Shown here: piece by piece, positions 23,951-36,601 of the stretch | How positions within the stretch are numbered: position 1 is the first letter of the stretch | How the letters are laid out: each line of letters opens with the position of its first letter | NCBI GenBank assembly: GCA_026936325.1 | Contig: JAPTHN010000025.1 | Location: forward strand, 2,448,001-2,512,000 | Length of the DNA: 64,000 nt | Reading direction: 5' to 3' | DNA from: Platynereis dumerilii | Lineage: Eukaryota; Annelida; Polychaeta; Phyllodocida; Nereididae | The notes under the pieces: model-generated | Database searches by the model: none | The model's input: the letters and a program-made list of their open reading frames with translations, nothing else | What the model was told of the DNA's origin: nothing | Position numbers and translations under genes: made by a program

Positions 23951-24640
23951 CATCAGAAAAGGGGGAGGAAGAGAAGAAGACTTAGTAAGAATGGAAGATG
24001 GAAGATAATAATGATACAAAAAGGAGCAGACAAAGAAATGAAGACAAGTTGTGAAAATTAGGAAGTCAGGCAAAGGAAGGAAAGTTCAGAGGAATGAAAT
24101 GAGTCATGGAAAGTGAGAAACATAAGAATAGAAGAGTGAAGAGATATGTGTATAATGGAGAAAAGAAGGAAGGTTAAGAATAAGAGGTTTTGTAAATGGC
24201 AAATGAAACAGTGGATGTTTGCATTCAAACAAGGGAAATACACTCTTGCTCAGAAATATATATGGAATACAGGCAGAAGTCAAAAAGACACTATTTCATG
24301 ATGGGTGCTGCAAACAGACTTATAACATTTTTTTAGATAGATTGGGTCAACTTAGCATCACAAAGTGAAAATTTTATGAACTTGGATGAAATCTTAAAAA
24401 TTGGGGTCAATATTGGGATGAAATCTTAAAAATTGGGGTCAATATTGGGATGAAATCTTAAAAATTGCGGTCAATAATTTAAACAATGAAAGAAGAATCC
24501 ATGGATCGAAAACCAGCCTTTGGCGATTGTATATTTGGGATTGAAATCATGAAGAGGGTGAATTATATATTATTACATGGATTGTTTTGTATTGAGCAGT
24601 GATTACCAGACTGATAGTGTTTGCTGCAAGCCATAAAGAC
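23951..24640. other. No gene seen; 32-bp tandem repeat
   Basis: Purine-rich sequence precedes about three units of 32 bp ('gggatgaaatcttaaaaatt..') at 24384-24479. No exon is visible. Confidence 0.5.
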
Positions 24641-25725
24641 TTTGAGGTGAACCCCTTAGCAAATGCCTATACCAAATTTCAGAACTGTAAGGGAAATACT
24701 AAAGTCAAAGTGGGCAATTCTAAATATGGCGGCCATTTAGGCAGCAATCTTGGATTTTTTTCCAAAAATTTCTGAGTGGAACCCCAATTTGAATCCCTAT
24801 ACCAATTACCAAATTTCATAAATCTAAGTGAAATACTGAAGTCACAGTAGGAAATTCAAAACATTGGTGGCCATTTTGGCAGTAGTCTTGGATTTTTCAA
24901 AAATTCCCGAGGGGAGTCCATAAGTGAATCCCTATACCAAATTTCATAAATCTGAGTGAAATACTAAAGTCACAGTGGGTATTTCAAAATACGTTGGCCA
25001 TTTTAGCAGCCATCCTGGATTTTTCAAATAGATTTTGAGGGGAACCCCTAAGTGAATCCCTGTACAAAATTTCATAAATCAAAGTGAAATAGTAAAGGCT
25101 CAGTGGGCAATTCAAAATGTGGCGGCCATTTTGGCATCCATCTTGGATTTTTCCAAAAATTTCTGAAGGATACCTCTAATTGAATTCTCATACCAAATTT
25201 CATAAATCAAAGTGAAATAGTTAAGTCACAGTGGGCAATTCATAACATTGGTGGCCTTTTTGGCAGCCATCTTGGATTTTTCCAAAAATTTCTGAGGGGA
25301 ATCCCAATGTGAATCCCTATACCAAATTTCATACATCTAAGTGAAATACTAAAGTCACAGTGGGCAATTTAAAATATGGTGGCCATTTTGGCAGCCTTCT
25401 TGGATTTTTCTAAAAAATTTTGAGAGGCATCCCTAAATGAATACCTGTACCGAATTGCATAAATCTAAGTGAAATACTAAAGTCACAGTGGGTATTTCAA
25501 AATATGTTGGGCATTTTGGCGGCCATCTTGGATTTTCCCAAATATTTTTGAGGGGAATCCCTAAGTGAATCCCTGTACCAAATTTCATCAACCTAAGTGA
25601 AATAGTAAAGTCACAGTGGGCAATTCAAAAGACGGCCATTTTGGCATCCATCTTTGATTTTTCCAATAATTTCTGAGGGGGTCCCCTAAGTAAATCCCTA
25701 TACCAAATTTCACTTGTAAGTGTGT
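24640..25725. repeat. ~129-bp diverged tandem array (~9 units)
   Basis: Units contain 'ccaaatttcataaatctaag', 'tcacagtgggcaattc' and 'ggccattttggcagccat', recurring near 24668, 24800, 24935, 25068, 25192, 25323, 25449, 25578 and 25701. They differ far more from each other than the 130-bp satellite units do, so this array is older or not homogenised. Confidence 0.85.
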
Positions 25726-26902
25726 GAAATGGGTGATCAATAATCCTCCATTCAGTCAAAGCTAAACTGAACTGCTTAAGTTGTTGAAGCAAATTGTTTC
25801 TTTGCAAATTTTCTGTACTAACCAAATATCTTATATATGCCTTATGTGCATAGTGAGGATTATATCTTGCAAAGCAAATAATATTATAAAAAGTGTTAAA
25901 TAAAAGCTATTCTGATTCTTGTGCTTACTATTCTGATTCTATTTACTGTAGACCAATGATGAGTACTTACATTCAGCTGCAATTGAGCATCAATGACCTC
26001 ACAACAAGTCCCAAATACATTGAAATTATATTATAGTCAATTTTTCATTGAGCAACTTGTGACCTCACTGGAGAGTGATATGACTTGGTCAGTGACTGTG
26101 GTTCATAATGTTCATAGGAAGTAGGCTATAGAACATGACCTCACTAACTGCTTACAGGTCATAGAGTTGAACATGGCATGGATGGGTTTATGACCTCACA
26201 AGGAACATTTCAGTCCAGTTCCGTAAGCACTTGTTTTTCATCTACTGTAACAATGTGGGATGGTTGATTGCCAGCCCAGTTCATGTGTGGGGAATGTAAG
26301 CCTGTGGCTGATAATGTATATCATCACTATTTCCTCATTCCAGATAAGGAGGGTGATAAAGTATTTAGCGAACTGATATCCTCAGTGAAACAGATAAAGC
26401 AATTAGTATGGGAGAATATTATGCAGTGGCATAACCAGAGGGGGGGGGGGAGAAGGGGCAGAGGAGGGACTCCAGGGGAGCACCCATCCTCCCCCCCTGC
26501 CCCTGTAGCCATCATACCCCATTCTTGCTCCCCCCCCCCTCCCACTAGGATAGCTAATATTTGTCAGAAACACATTTTCCAACACATGAAATAGCCCCCC
26601 CCCTCTAATGCACAGAGAAGTTTTATTAATCATTAGCTAGCTAAATCATATTATAACATGTGATTCATTTCATATTCAAAACGGACAACAAGAAAACAAA
26701 TTAAAGTTACATAATATTTAAAAACTGCTGATTATGTAACTATGAGCAATTGATTTACTTGGAAATCATGTTATTGTTTTTCTATTACTATTATGTAATA
26801 TCAACAATCTAGCATAGACTTAAACTTGGCAGCTCTCAGCGTAATTTGGATAATCTGTCAATTCTATTTACCTATAACCCTATTTATCTGTAATCCTGAT
26901 TA
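25726..26902. other. No gene seen; G/C-run repeat
   Basis: 'gacctcac' recurs several times at 25990-26200. From 26424 to about 26600 there is 'cagtggcataaccaga' with G11, then C runs, the same kind of short repeat as at 14308 and 16453. Confidence 0.4.
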
Positions 26903-26953
26903 TTGATTATCTATCTATCTATCAATCTATCTATCTATCTATCTATCTATCTG

Positions 26954-26986
<33 letters not shown>

Positions 26987-27010
26987 TTATCTATCTATAT
27001 ATCTATTATC
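26903..27010. repeat. (TCTA)n microsatellite
   Basis: About 25 imperfect TCTA units. The ORF across it encodes only IYLS repeats. Confidence 0.95.
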
Positions 27011-29049
27011 TATTCTATTCTTGGTCTATTTTATCTTTCTCGTCTAAATTTCTCTCTATTTTTCTTTACATCTATCTGTCCTTCAAATTTTTGGAACTAA
27101 TAACATAACAGCTTTTCATACATTGAATATGATGAAAATAAAAGTTATCATTTACATATTACATTATATGTACTAATATTTGTTGAAGGCAATTGATTTT
27201 GCTTTAAGGTACGCACAAGGCATACTTACAAAATCAGATGAATGGTCTGTCAGATCCTCAAGGGTAAAGGGATAGGCTAGAAGGATGAAACATAGTTAAA
27301 TAACCCTCCCCCCCCCCCTCAATCCTGCATATGCCCTAAACAGTAGCTGACCACTTACAAAGCTGCTAATTAAGCATACTCCTATCTGTCACATCCCACC
27401 TGGCCCTGACAGTTACTGACCTGTTCAATCTTGAAGCCACACTGATGGAGAAATGACCTTATCAGTGACTGGTGTTGTCATCTGGTGAGTTTTAGACAAA
27501 TTATTTTTCAGTAATATGGTTAATAGTTGTACAGCTGTATTAGGCTGCCATTTTATTTAGGCACCCAGAAACCTCTACTAACTAAGCGAAGCATCCTTGA
27601 TTATGGGCAGTTCACAATGTCATGATCCATATGTTAGCCCTGTAATATCATTGCCATGTGTTTAGTGGTCCCTATGTTATAAGACCACCCTTTTGTGGTT
27701 ATACAAGCAGTGTTCCCATGGTCACTGAAAATTGTTAAAAGTCTTTAAAAATTTGGTCCTGAAATGTGCTGGAGAAGTCCTTGAAAAGGTGAAAACAGCA
27801 AAAACAATCAGGTGGTTCTGGAATACTGGCTTTCAGCAGAAAAGCGTCTGAGAATTGAATGTTGCATGGATGTCACTTGTGCTGGCGATGTTCTCATAAC
27901 AAAGAGCGTGGATTGCTGTGAGAATTTTTTTTTCTTTTTCAGAAATGCCCCTTGCGGCCCTGTAAATTTATAAGTTCCATCCTGAAATATCCTGGAACAG
28001 TCTTTGAATGGAGTCTAATGATGCAGTGATCATTGTGTACCAACCAATGCACATCTATATTTAAATTATTCAAATGGAATATACAAAGAGCTAATTAAGT
28101 TGATCTATAAGTTGTTTGTTGCCAGCTGGGAGAATTTTTTATATGTAACCTGGCTAGCAAGATAGCCAGCTGGGAAAGTACTTGTCAGCTGGCTGAAGTT
28201 CCCAGCTGGGAAAATCAGATCAGTTGACTCAGCCTGGCTAGCAACAGGTTCAAAATGTCCTCTGGCTGGCTAGCACCCAATTCAGTACAGCTGGCTAGCA
28301 AGTACCAAAAAGTGAATAATAGATACATGCTTCGTAGGGTGGGCTGTTTTACAGTCTTTACCTCATGAAACACCTAGAAACAAAATTTCAGGCTCCTAGC
28401 TTGTTTTCTCTTAATCTGGTCGTGGTGTGCCCCTGTCGTAATACTACTCAGTGCTCTCATATTTCCAAAGTATTCACCTATCCATGGCAATACATTTATT
28501 TACAGATTGCGATTTTTTTAGAATTTGCAATTTTTCCACTGCAGGATCAGCCGTAAAGGCGTCTTTGAATGTGGCTAACTCAAATGCTGCCATTTATGCA
28601 ATTTAAGGCTTCACATTCACATTCACCAGCAATCTTACACCAATATTCATATGCCAATTACTAAATCGTAAAGTAATGATAAAATACTCGTATATGGGAA
28701 TTTGAAAATTAACCCCCCCTAGAAAATTTCCTAGCTACGCTGCTGGATAGAAAGATAGATATTGTAAGTGTGCAGCCCTCTAAGCCCATACTATTCTTAA
28801 GCATGAATCAATCTGTCAATCCCATCACCTCCCCCCCTCCCTGCACTCTAAAAACTAAAGTTCTAATAAGATACCAATATTGGTATTTAAGCTTGTCCCG
28901 TATTTTGAACACCTTTTGATTAGTTAAAAAACCATTAACAATTGGTATTTTTAAAAACCAGTTGCATTTGTACAAGAAAAAATCAGTATTGGCTTTTTGT
29001 TTAATTTGCAGGAAGTCAGTAGTGAATATTAATGTTTCAAATTGCAGAT
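27011..29049. other. No gene seen; cluster of CAGCTG and GCTAGC
   Basis: Mostly AT-rich sequence without exons. At 28118-28305 there are five CAGCTG and four GCTAGC palindromes within about 190 bp. At 28849 'gcactctaaaaacta' resembles the end of a small inverted-repeat element also glimpsed at about 33545-33565. Confidence 0.4.
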
Positions 29050-30031
29050 GGGCCATTCTCAAATTTCGGGACAACGGGTATAGGAAAATTGTCCTGTAAC
29101 GGAGGGGACAATGTGGTAACGGAGGGGAATTTTGATGTAAAAAACCAACTGTAGGAACAGCAACAAAAGGAAAAGTGATAAAAGATTGATGTAACTATTA
29201 TTTTCAGAAGTACTTCATCTCGTATCAGTAGATTTTTTGGTCCAAATGTCGATTTCTTGCTCATGATCTGGTAACGGAGTGGACGGTAACGGAGGGGAAC
29301 AATTTTTTGCTTTTCGCTCATTACTGCCTTTTATTTTGGAGATTAGACAAAATAATTGCAGAATATTAAAACCTGCCACCCTCAGCAACATCTACATGAA
29401 ATCGCTCTGTAAAATTATCATTGGTAAGCTTGGAAATGAAGGAAACGGAGGGGACATTTTAGTGGGACCAAAAACATTTTTTATGAACATTATGTCATAA
29501 TTTATTGAATACATGTTTTATGAAGTCTGCAAGGCCGTGGTACTATGGCGCACATGCGTCTGATGATATTCAGTGAAAATAGCTCATAAAAAACAATAAC
29601 GAACAGAGCTATGGCAAATAACGGAGGGGACAAAAAAATTGACATAAATTAGTGACACGACTATTGTATCAATTTAATCAATGAAATTATACACACAAAA
29701 AATTTGATATGAACTAAATATAAATTAAAGTCTATATTCCCATGAATCGAGCACAAAGAAACTTTGAAAATAATGGTATATTAGGAGGAAAATGAACACT
29801 TGATTTTGTCATGTCAGGTCCAGTGACAGGGAAAAACCATTGATTTTGCACGGATTTCTGGACATAATGCATAAAAAAAAGTCTAATGAATGACTTTTTG
29901 CTCCAAATGCAGTGGTTCTAAGTAGAAATATGAATAACAGATGCAGAGTGACGCTTCAGATATTTATCGCATTCATATTAATGTCAGGGAGCTAGAGTGA
30001 CGCAAATTGTCCCGAAATTTGAGAATGACCC
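29050..30031. mobile_element. ~982-bp TIR element, copy 2, TSD AGAT
   Basis: Inverted relative to 22542-23535, with the same ends (GGGCCATTCTCAAATTTCGG) and flanked by AGAT on both sides (29046-29049, 30032-30035). 'aacggagggga' recurs about six times in it. It is non-autonomous. The AGAT duplication is shared with the larger element 50285-52725. Confidence 0.9.
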
Positions 30032-30547
30032 AGATACTGTAATTCCATCATAGAAATCCATTTATATTTACATGCATACAATAGAAAACGCAATGGGTTT
30101 TTTGTTCCTTGAAATTTGAAATCTTTGGGATTTATCATTAATGGAAAATTAAACCATTTCCTGTACTTGCGACAACCAGTATATCACAAAAAATATCAAA
30201 ATTGATTCTCCCATTATGCATCGGTGGGTATTTTATAAGACCTTTTTAAAAATTGTGCGGTATGGATAATACCAAATTTGATCTATTATGATCCGAATGC
30301 AGGTTTACCAGTATTTCAGCATTAGTATCAATAAATCTTTTTTTTTCACGCTTCTCTTAAAATATTATGTAGTTAAAAGTAAATAAAAATAATGATTCCA
30401 TGGATCTGATTTCAATGTTTATTTTTGCATACAGTGTATACACATTCACACACATTCATAATAATTGTAAATATTAATATTACAAGTTTAAAATTTATTG
30501 AAAAACCAATATTGACACTCATTTATCAGAGTTTGGCCTTGGAAATA
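30032..30547. other. AT-rich, no gene seen
   Basis: Nothing recognisable. Confidence 0.35.
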
Positions 30548-30750
30548 AAAACATCTTAGCAGTCATTGGTAATCAAACACACAAAATGAAAACATCACAG
30601 CAGTCATTGGTAATCAAACACATGGAATGAAAACATCACAGCAGTCATTGGTAATCAAACACATGAAATGAATACATCACAGAAGTCATTGGTAATCAAA
30701 CACACAAAATGAAAACATCACAGCAGTCATTGGTAATCAAAACACAGGAA
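30548..30750. repeat. 41-bp minisatellite, 5 units
   Basis: Units read 'aaaacatcacagcagtcatt' + 'ggtaatcaaacacacaaaatg' with few differences. Confidence 0.95.
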
Positions 30751-30930
30751 AGCAGAGATTTTAAAAAGTATGAATTTATTGAAATAAAGACACATTACTG
30801 TCATGTAGAAAATGTTACATTGTTTATGACTTCGGTTATATTTCCAAGAGCGGCAAGCCAGGGTGGCAATGCCAATCGAAATGTCAGCATCATTAGTTTG
30901 GTATCAAAAGTCTTCAGTAGCCAATCTTGA

Positions 30931-31113
30931 GGGTGGATGGATGGATGGATGATTTGGGCTTTACATCCTGTATTAGTGCACTTGGTAGCCTAACTTGGAC
31001 AGTAGGGGATTTAAAAAAAAGAATGAGTCTGGCTAGAGCTGGATTTGAACCAAGGACTCAGCATTGGTAGTCCAGCACGCTATCACGAGACCAATCCTAC
31101 CCTCTCTGTAGCC
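30931..31113 (-). mobile_element. tRNA-derived SINE with (ATCC)n tail
   Basis: Reading the minus strand, the head GGCTACAGAGAGGGTAGGAT carries an A-box-like TGGTCTCGTGATAG and a B-box GGTTCAAATCC. A body of about 80 bp follows, then a 3' tail of CATCCATCC units (plus strand 30933-30951). The two flanks share 'gtagccaa', possibly the target duplication. A tRNA head with a short-repeat tail is typical of LINE-mobilised SINEs. Confidence 0.75.
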
Positions 31114-31549
31114 AAGAGGATATATTCTGTCATTATTAATGCACAGTATTGGGATGGTATGATTGTTGGTTGAAATTTCCTACTCGTATCACTATTTATG
31201 CGCTTTTAGGTCAATTCGGTTGGATGTTCTTGAATTGAACCTTGCTGTGTACATCATTGGAATCCTGAAAGTGGAAAGTGGATAAGCATTGGTATCCAAA
31301 TATCACTTTTATGCAAAAAAAGGAAGAAAATTACTCAATCAAGGCTGTCATTATATACAAATCTAATACTTAATCTGCAAAACTTTCGATGGAACTTTTG
31401 GTGTTAAAACTCAACATTTCATTACTGACTAACATTTACAAAAATTTCATTATTTTGTAGTTTCCCTACACAATGGCAGAATATCCTGAATTCTTGTCTT
31501 CTCATTGAGTGATTTATCAATAAAAGATCTCATACTGTTTGCACCCACC
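31114..31549. other. No gene seen
   Basis: AT-rich sequence downstream of the candidate small minus-strand gene. Confidence 0.35.
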
Positions 31550-31625
31550 TCAATATTGCAAAAAGGAAGTAGATATTTTCCTTTGGTACTCTAGGCGGGG
31601 CAAGGCAACCATTTCCTGGTGAGAT
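31550..31625 (-). CDS. Candidate last exon of small minus-strand gene
   Basis: After an acceptor (TGCTATTTCAG) this exon gives SHQEMVALPRLEYQRKISTS then FLQY and TGA at 31552-31550. Its first base completes the arginine split by exon 31858-31964, so the frame passes cleanly across the junction. Confidence 0.5.
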
Positions 31626-31857
31626 CTGAAATAGCAGGTAGATGCATACATGAGGAAGATAATGCAAAAAAATATATCAAATGACTTTATTAAATTAAAT
31701 CAATGCCTTGGTTGTGCAACATCCCCTGTTCACTCATAATTTGACTAAAGATTGGCCAAAACAAGCTCATTTTAACACAATAGAATATCAGAATACTATA
31801 CAATAAGTATTTGTCAATTGGAAAAGATAAGGAAGAGCTGTTATTCAACTTACGTAC

Positions 31858-31964
31858 CTTGAGAAGCATTGTCTATATTTTTCCCAACTTGCTTTATAGT
31901 GCCAATTTCCTCCAAAGGTAGTTTTTTGTATTACGGGCCCCAGTAGGAACATGCCATTCTTCAT
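31858..31964 (-). CDS. Candidate middle exon of small minus-strand gene
   Basis: A 107-bp segment between a strong acceptor (TTTTCTGTTTCAG) and the donor GTACGTAAG. It encodes MKNGMFLLGPVIQKTTFGGN followed by WHYKASWEKYRQCFS. It begins with ATG, so a 60-residue product from this exon and 31550-31625 alone is possible. No family is recognised. It lies antisense and just upstream of the first visible GT49 exon; if that gene extends upstream this is a nested gene. Confidence 0.5.
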
Positions 31965-32027
31965 CTGAAACAGAAAATAAAAAACTATCTTTAAAAATGT
32001 CGAAGATTTTAAAAATATCAGCAAAAC

Positions 32028-32168
32028 TACCATAAAACGGGATAAAGTTGGTAATCCAGGGTAAAGTTGTCAAGCTATTTTGGAACAGTTGGAATTTGTG
32101 CCATTAAGTGGTTAAAAATAGCTTGGCAACTTTACCCCAGATTGCCGACTTTACCCCATTTTACCGTA
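32028..32168. mobile_element. ~140-bp hairpin MITE
   Basis: Arms 'acgggataaagttggtaatc' and 'gattgccgactttaccccat', with inner 'aaagttgtcaagctattt' and its complement, form an imperfect palindrome around a ~45-bp loop. Confidence 0.65.
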
Positions 32169-33027
32169 TGTAATTTTGTATAATTCACAGGCATATGTAA
32201 CACATTTCACCTCAAGAATATTAAAGCACATCAAAAACACTACACAACTCAACACAATGTGGGGTAAAAATTTGAGGGTGGCTGTACCTTTGTCAGAAAA
32301 ATGTAAATATCAGATTTGAAAATAATAATAACATTATTATCATAATTAATGTAGTAACGGTGTCAGCACAATTGGACCAATAGCAGGTAAGTTGTGCCAC
32401 ATAATGGGGCAAGTTGCATGTGAAAGAAGCAAAAATGTTTCAAAAGAGAATTAAAATCCCAGATCATACCATGGGAACGGCTTACCAATGCACAACTTAC
32501 CCAAAATAGGCCCTACCTGTTTTTTTGTGTGGAAATCTGCCACTCCATTAAATGCCAAATTACACAATTGAGAACAATAATGTTGGTCTTCAGAGCACAC
32601 GTACATTTAACCAAAAATACTAAATTATTGATAGACACTTTTCACATTCTATATAATATTTGGCAGTTTTTTTGTTCGTAATTTTGATGGTTCTTCAATT
32701 CAACCCTGCAATTGGTGGCACAATACCCCAGTCTCCCCTACGGCAGACAACTGATGAAAATTATGGAACTGGTATTCCATATGCCAACCCACAAATTCAT
32801 GCCTTAAATTATCATGAATCCTTTTACAGGCAGAATACAATATTCACAGTATATCAGAACAATTAGTGGCTCAACACTACCCACATGTTTGATTTATGTA
32901 TAATCACTATAATGTCATATATATATATATGAACCAGACATTGTGTACACCTTACCCAAATAAACACAATTGCATTCATAATGCATATTTCTTAGGAGTT
33001 TAATTAAGGAATTAAAAAAAAACTTAC
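32169..33027. other. No gene seen; decayed element
   Basis: It contains 'taagttgtgccac' and 'cccagtctccccta' motifs like those of the 1045-bp TIR element, apparently a decayed relative. A 68-codon plus ORF at 32660 overlaps this motif and is not convincing. Confidence 0.35.
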
Positions 33028-33157
33028 CAAGTTCTTCTCAATCTTCTGCACACTAACATGCACACTCTTCTACTGCTGTGTTGAGACTAATAAATTCTGC
33101 CTTAAACCTTCTTAAGTCTTGATTGATAAACAAACATCTTTTCTTGTCAGACGACAT
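33028..33157 (-). CDS. Candidate first exon of small minus-strand gene, frame problem
   Basis: From ATG at 33157 it reads MSSDKKRCLFINQDLRRFKA then EFISLNTAVEECAC and a TAG. After that, the frame that leads in phase into exon 31858-31964 reads VQKIEKNL up to the donor GTAAGT. The exon is therefore one base out of step at 'gtgtgcatgttagtgtgc', where a short repeat makes a sequencing error or indel plausible. Otherwise the gene is broken, or translation starts in the next exon. Unknown function. Confidence 0.4.
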
Positions 33158-33831
33158 GTTAACAGTTTTGTGTTTGTAGATGAGGTCAACCGGTGAGTGA
33201 GCCCTGAGGGATTATTAAAATACCGATTTAGATATTGACCGATATACAGCATAGTAAGTCGTCTCTCTTAAAACTTCTAAATAAAGTAACATGCATGAAT
33301 TTTTAAAACATGAACCAAAACATTAACATTTCATACATCTCAAATCATTGTTCCACAAGTATATTAAAAATGATCATAATAAAGGTGCTTTTCCAGGAGT
33401 TTGGTTTTTATAAATACCATTATTCCCGATGACCAAAACCAATTTTCAAGAAAAATACCACTTGCTCTGAAGAAAACCAAATATAGTTGAAATATACCAA
33501 ACTGGTTTTTTATTGTACACACTGGTTTTGCACAATACCACTAATATCCGAATTTTTTTAGAGTGTGCTGGCCAGGCCCCTGATATGCAATGTCCCTCAC
33601 ATCCGGAGTCGCTAGAGACGGGCTCAAAACTATAAGCTGTAAAATTATTCCTATGCAAATAATTTTGTACTGATCTTAGATTCTAACTTCAAAATACACT
33701 AAACACAGCCAGCATGGCATACATTCAACATATATACTTAGTATCTAGTATCTATTCAAGCACTGTCAGGATGGCTTTGACATTATTTTTTGTACTGGAG
33801 CCTTTATTTGCAATATATGTTTTCCTTTCAG

Positions 33832-33981
33832 TTATTTTTTCCTGTAAACTACCTGCGCAATGTTGCTTTGAACAATACCCAGACAACACATAGTTTACTG
33901 TTGGATTGTGATTTTCTCCCCTCAACGAATCTCCATCAATATTTGAAAACCAAGATCACCAAATGGCCTCACGACAAATAT
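33832..33981 (+). CDS. GT49 glycosyltransferase exon with DxD motif (LARGE/B4GAT1-like)
   Basis: A 150-bp exon between TTTCCTTTCAG and GTAAGT, phase 0 to 0. It encodes 50 residues: LFFPVNYLRNVALNNTQTTH then SLLLDCDFLPS. This matches the conserved core of family GT49 (LARGE C-terminal domain, B4GAT1), where YP.N.LRNVA leads into a DxD metal-binding motif, here D25-C26-D27. Family members are Golgi type II membrane enzymes that add glucuronic acid to the matriglycan chain on alpha-dystroglycan (LARGE) or its primer (B4GAT1). The exon joins 43507-43619 directly (..WPHDKY + ALVIPAFE). Upstream exons were not found, so LARGE-type and single-domain B4GAT1-type enzymes cannot be told apart. Confidence 0.92.
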
Positions 33982-35340
33982 GTAAGTACAAAGCAAAAGG
34001 TAGCACTTCTTAATTTAATGGCCTATATTTTGATAAATCATACTGTGACAAGCATCTCTTTGAACTATCAATTTCAGCATAATTGGCAATAAAAAATTAT
34101 GGGAGTTTTAATACCATATTTGTTCTCGGGTAATTTGCAAAAATAAAGACTATGCTGAATATTAGATGTCAAAATATAAGTCGTAAATTTGGCACAATCT
34201 GGGCAAGATGTTCCAACCAGTTTATTCAAAAGAAAAAATCTTGAATTTTGCCAGTTTATTTCAATTAGCTAGATAATTTGTAGTTATATTTTTGGGATAT
34301 AGTCACGTGCATGCATACCAATAATCCTATAAGACAATACAAGCGTATGCAATTTGAATTTGGAGATTGCAGAAGCAGGGTCATTTTGCAAATAACATAC
34401 AGATATGGTGCAAATGCAATAGTTGACCTTGTACATCTCACTTATTTTGATAATGTTCTGCCATGCAAAATATTTTCTCTTTTATAGTATTTGCATATTT
34501 TGAAGAAATGCAAAAATAGTGGGAGCCTATGCCAAAGTCACATGACAAATTCCAATTAGAATACAACCATAGCAGTGATCACAAACTGTTATACATTGTT
34601 TGTTACAATGTGTGCTTTTAGCAGTTAGACATGAGATAAAAATATATAAGAATCTGCTACTTATAGAACTAACAACACCCAACAATAACTGTGAATCTTG
34701 AGAAAATGTTTTTCATAGTCAACTGTCAAATGTGATAGATTCTGTGATAAATATATCAAAACAAACATGTGCAGGGCATTTCTTGGACTTGGTCATATGC
34801 TAGTATATGGATGGATTAAATCGATCTACAAGCCCTGATATACTATGTCTATGAATGACTGGTACTTCCTCTCGTGGATATAGTGGATCCTTTGCATGAG
34901 ACTTACAAAAATTTAATGGCCCCTTTAAAAAAATAAATCACATTCTGACAAACACTATAATTATCATCCTCCCATTGCAGGGTTCCTTTATCCTATACTG
35001 ACAACCTCTGAAATCACTGAAGTTTTTTGAAAATTGAAATCCTTTCGTCAGCTTTTTTAGGGTGTGAAAAATACATCATTAGAATTAATATTTGTGATTT
35101 TGTATAAAGAAAATCCTGAAACCACAAACAGACAATTGTGAAGCATTCAAACAGCCATGCAATTGCTTCAAGTGTTCTCAAACCTTGATTTATGTTTGTC
35201 ACCCCGGAGGATAACATTCAGTTATCTTCCGGTTCTTCTTGAAAACACAGTGAATATTTTCAGGGCAGATTTACACTGGTATACACTGAGAGGTGAGGAT
35301 AAGAATAACGGGCTCTTTAAGAGTTAGTATTCAGTGAATG
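33982..35340. other. GT49 intron; includes a diverged repeat
   Basis: 34340-34800 shares patchy colinear similarity with 62930-63350 ('agtatttgcatattttgaagaaat', 'aaactgttatacattgt', 'caacaataactg.ga.tt'). No exon is seen. Confidence 0.5.
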
Positions 35341-36373
35341 TTAGGGTGCATCATCTGCCCCTGTTGTCTCCAAAACTTCATGCACTTTTGCAGTAATGTT
35401 CCTTAATGTCACAAAAGTGGTCCTGTAAATTAAAAAAAAAAAATTCCAATGTCTAAGGGTGGCACAACAGGCTTGAAATTTGTGCATAAGGTATTATTTT
35501 GTCAATAATACTTTCAGTTTTTATTTGATTGACCTATAAATGGTGCAGTTAGATTTCTTATTAAAAGAGCTTCAATTTGAATACCAACTTTAATGGTTTC
35601 CACTTAGGAGAAATTGTGTTAGTGCAGTGATATTTTCTTTTTGAATTATTGAAATATGATAAATCTAAAAAACAATGTTAATATGACTTTCGAAGCCCAA
35701 AGAAGTCTCTAAACAGAGGAAGTGATCTACCACATCATTTGGTAAAATTGATGGAATTATAATGTACTAAAAAAATGACATAGAAGAATGATGTTGCATT
35801 GAAGTGATTTATTTCTCTTATTTAAATGTATTTGATGTAAATGTGTATATTTGGATACTGTTGAATAGATATTTGAAAAACATGTTGAAATTCTAACTTT
35901 CCTCACCAAAGTGTGCCTCATAGTCCGGTGGCTTAGGGACAATATTTGGGTGGATCGTTACAAGTGTGATAAAAGCACCAAACTTCCCAGATATCTTCTA
36001 TAGGTCATTTCTGATGATTTCAGTTGAGGAGCTCTTTTGAAATATCGTTATGTCAGAATTTAGGCCCATTTTTTGAAAACCGCGGAAAATATGCATTATT
36101 TTGCCTCCATGTCAAAAAAACAAACACTTTTATTCCATTTTTTTTGGTCAAATTTCTTCCTATATATACATATTATGCATCAAAGGAAAGCATAAGATAT
36201 CCTCTTTCCAAATAATTAATATATATGATGGTTGGGTGAACTTAGAGGTCACTAATTATTAATTACGACGAGGAGCTTAACATATGCTTAAAGGCCGAAA
36301 ATTCCAATTCACTGTACACTTGATTTCAAGGCATATTTATCTTAAACTAATACATTTTTGACAATTAACAGTC

Positions 36374-36601
36374 TCACAGTTCGTGACACAACTTTTTAAA
36401 GACAAACCATGATGGTTTACACATCATGTATGATGGTTTAATGCATGCGCGGACACAAGTAATTTTAATCTGTTGTTTTTGGACAACGATGTACCATTGA
36501 AGCTTTCTTTTACAATTGTTATGTGGAAAATCTCCTTTGCAGGAGCTTTGAATTAGATCTACTTCCTGAAGGGATAAAGGAAGTTCAGAATTGTTATCCA
36601 T
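36374..36601 (-). other. ORF in the left palindrome arm, paired with 41542-41772
   Basis: A 75-codon ORF beginning MDNNSELPLSLQEV with seven cysteines, ending CKPSWFVFKKLCHEL. Its partner in the right arm keeps the frame, start and cysteine-rich end. Upstream in both arms are GT..AG-like borders (right arm donor at about 41330, acceptor at about 41406). No family is recognised. Confidence 0.25.

Noticed and set aside
26268-26633. Overlapping proline/glycine-rich ORFs on both strands
   Set aside because: They are produced by G and C runs of a short repeat.
26903-27100. IYLS-repeat ORF
   Set aside because: It is a translation of a TCTA microsatellite.
32660-32866. 68-codon ORF with a hydrophobic start, considered as the missing upstream GT49 exon or a signal anchor
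   Set aside because: No similarity to GT49, no donor at its end, and it overlaps a transposon-like motif.
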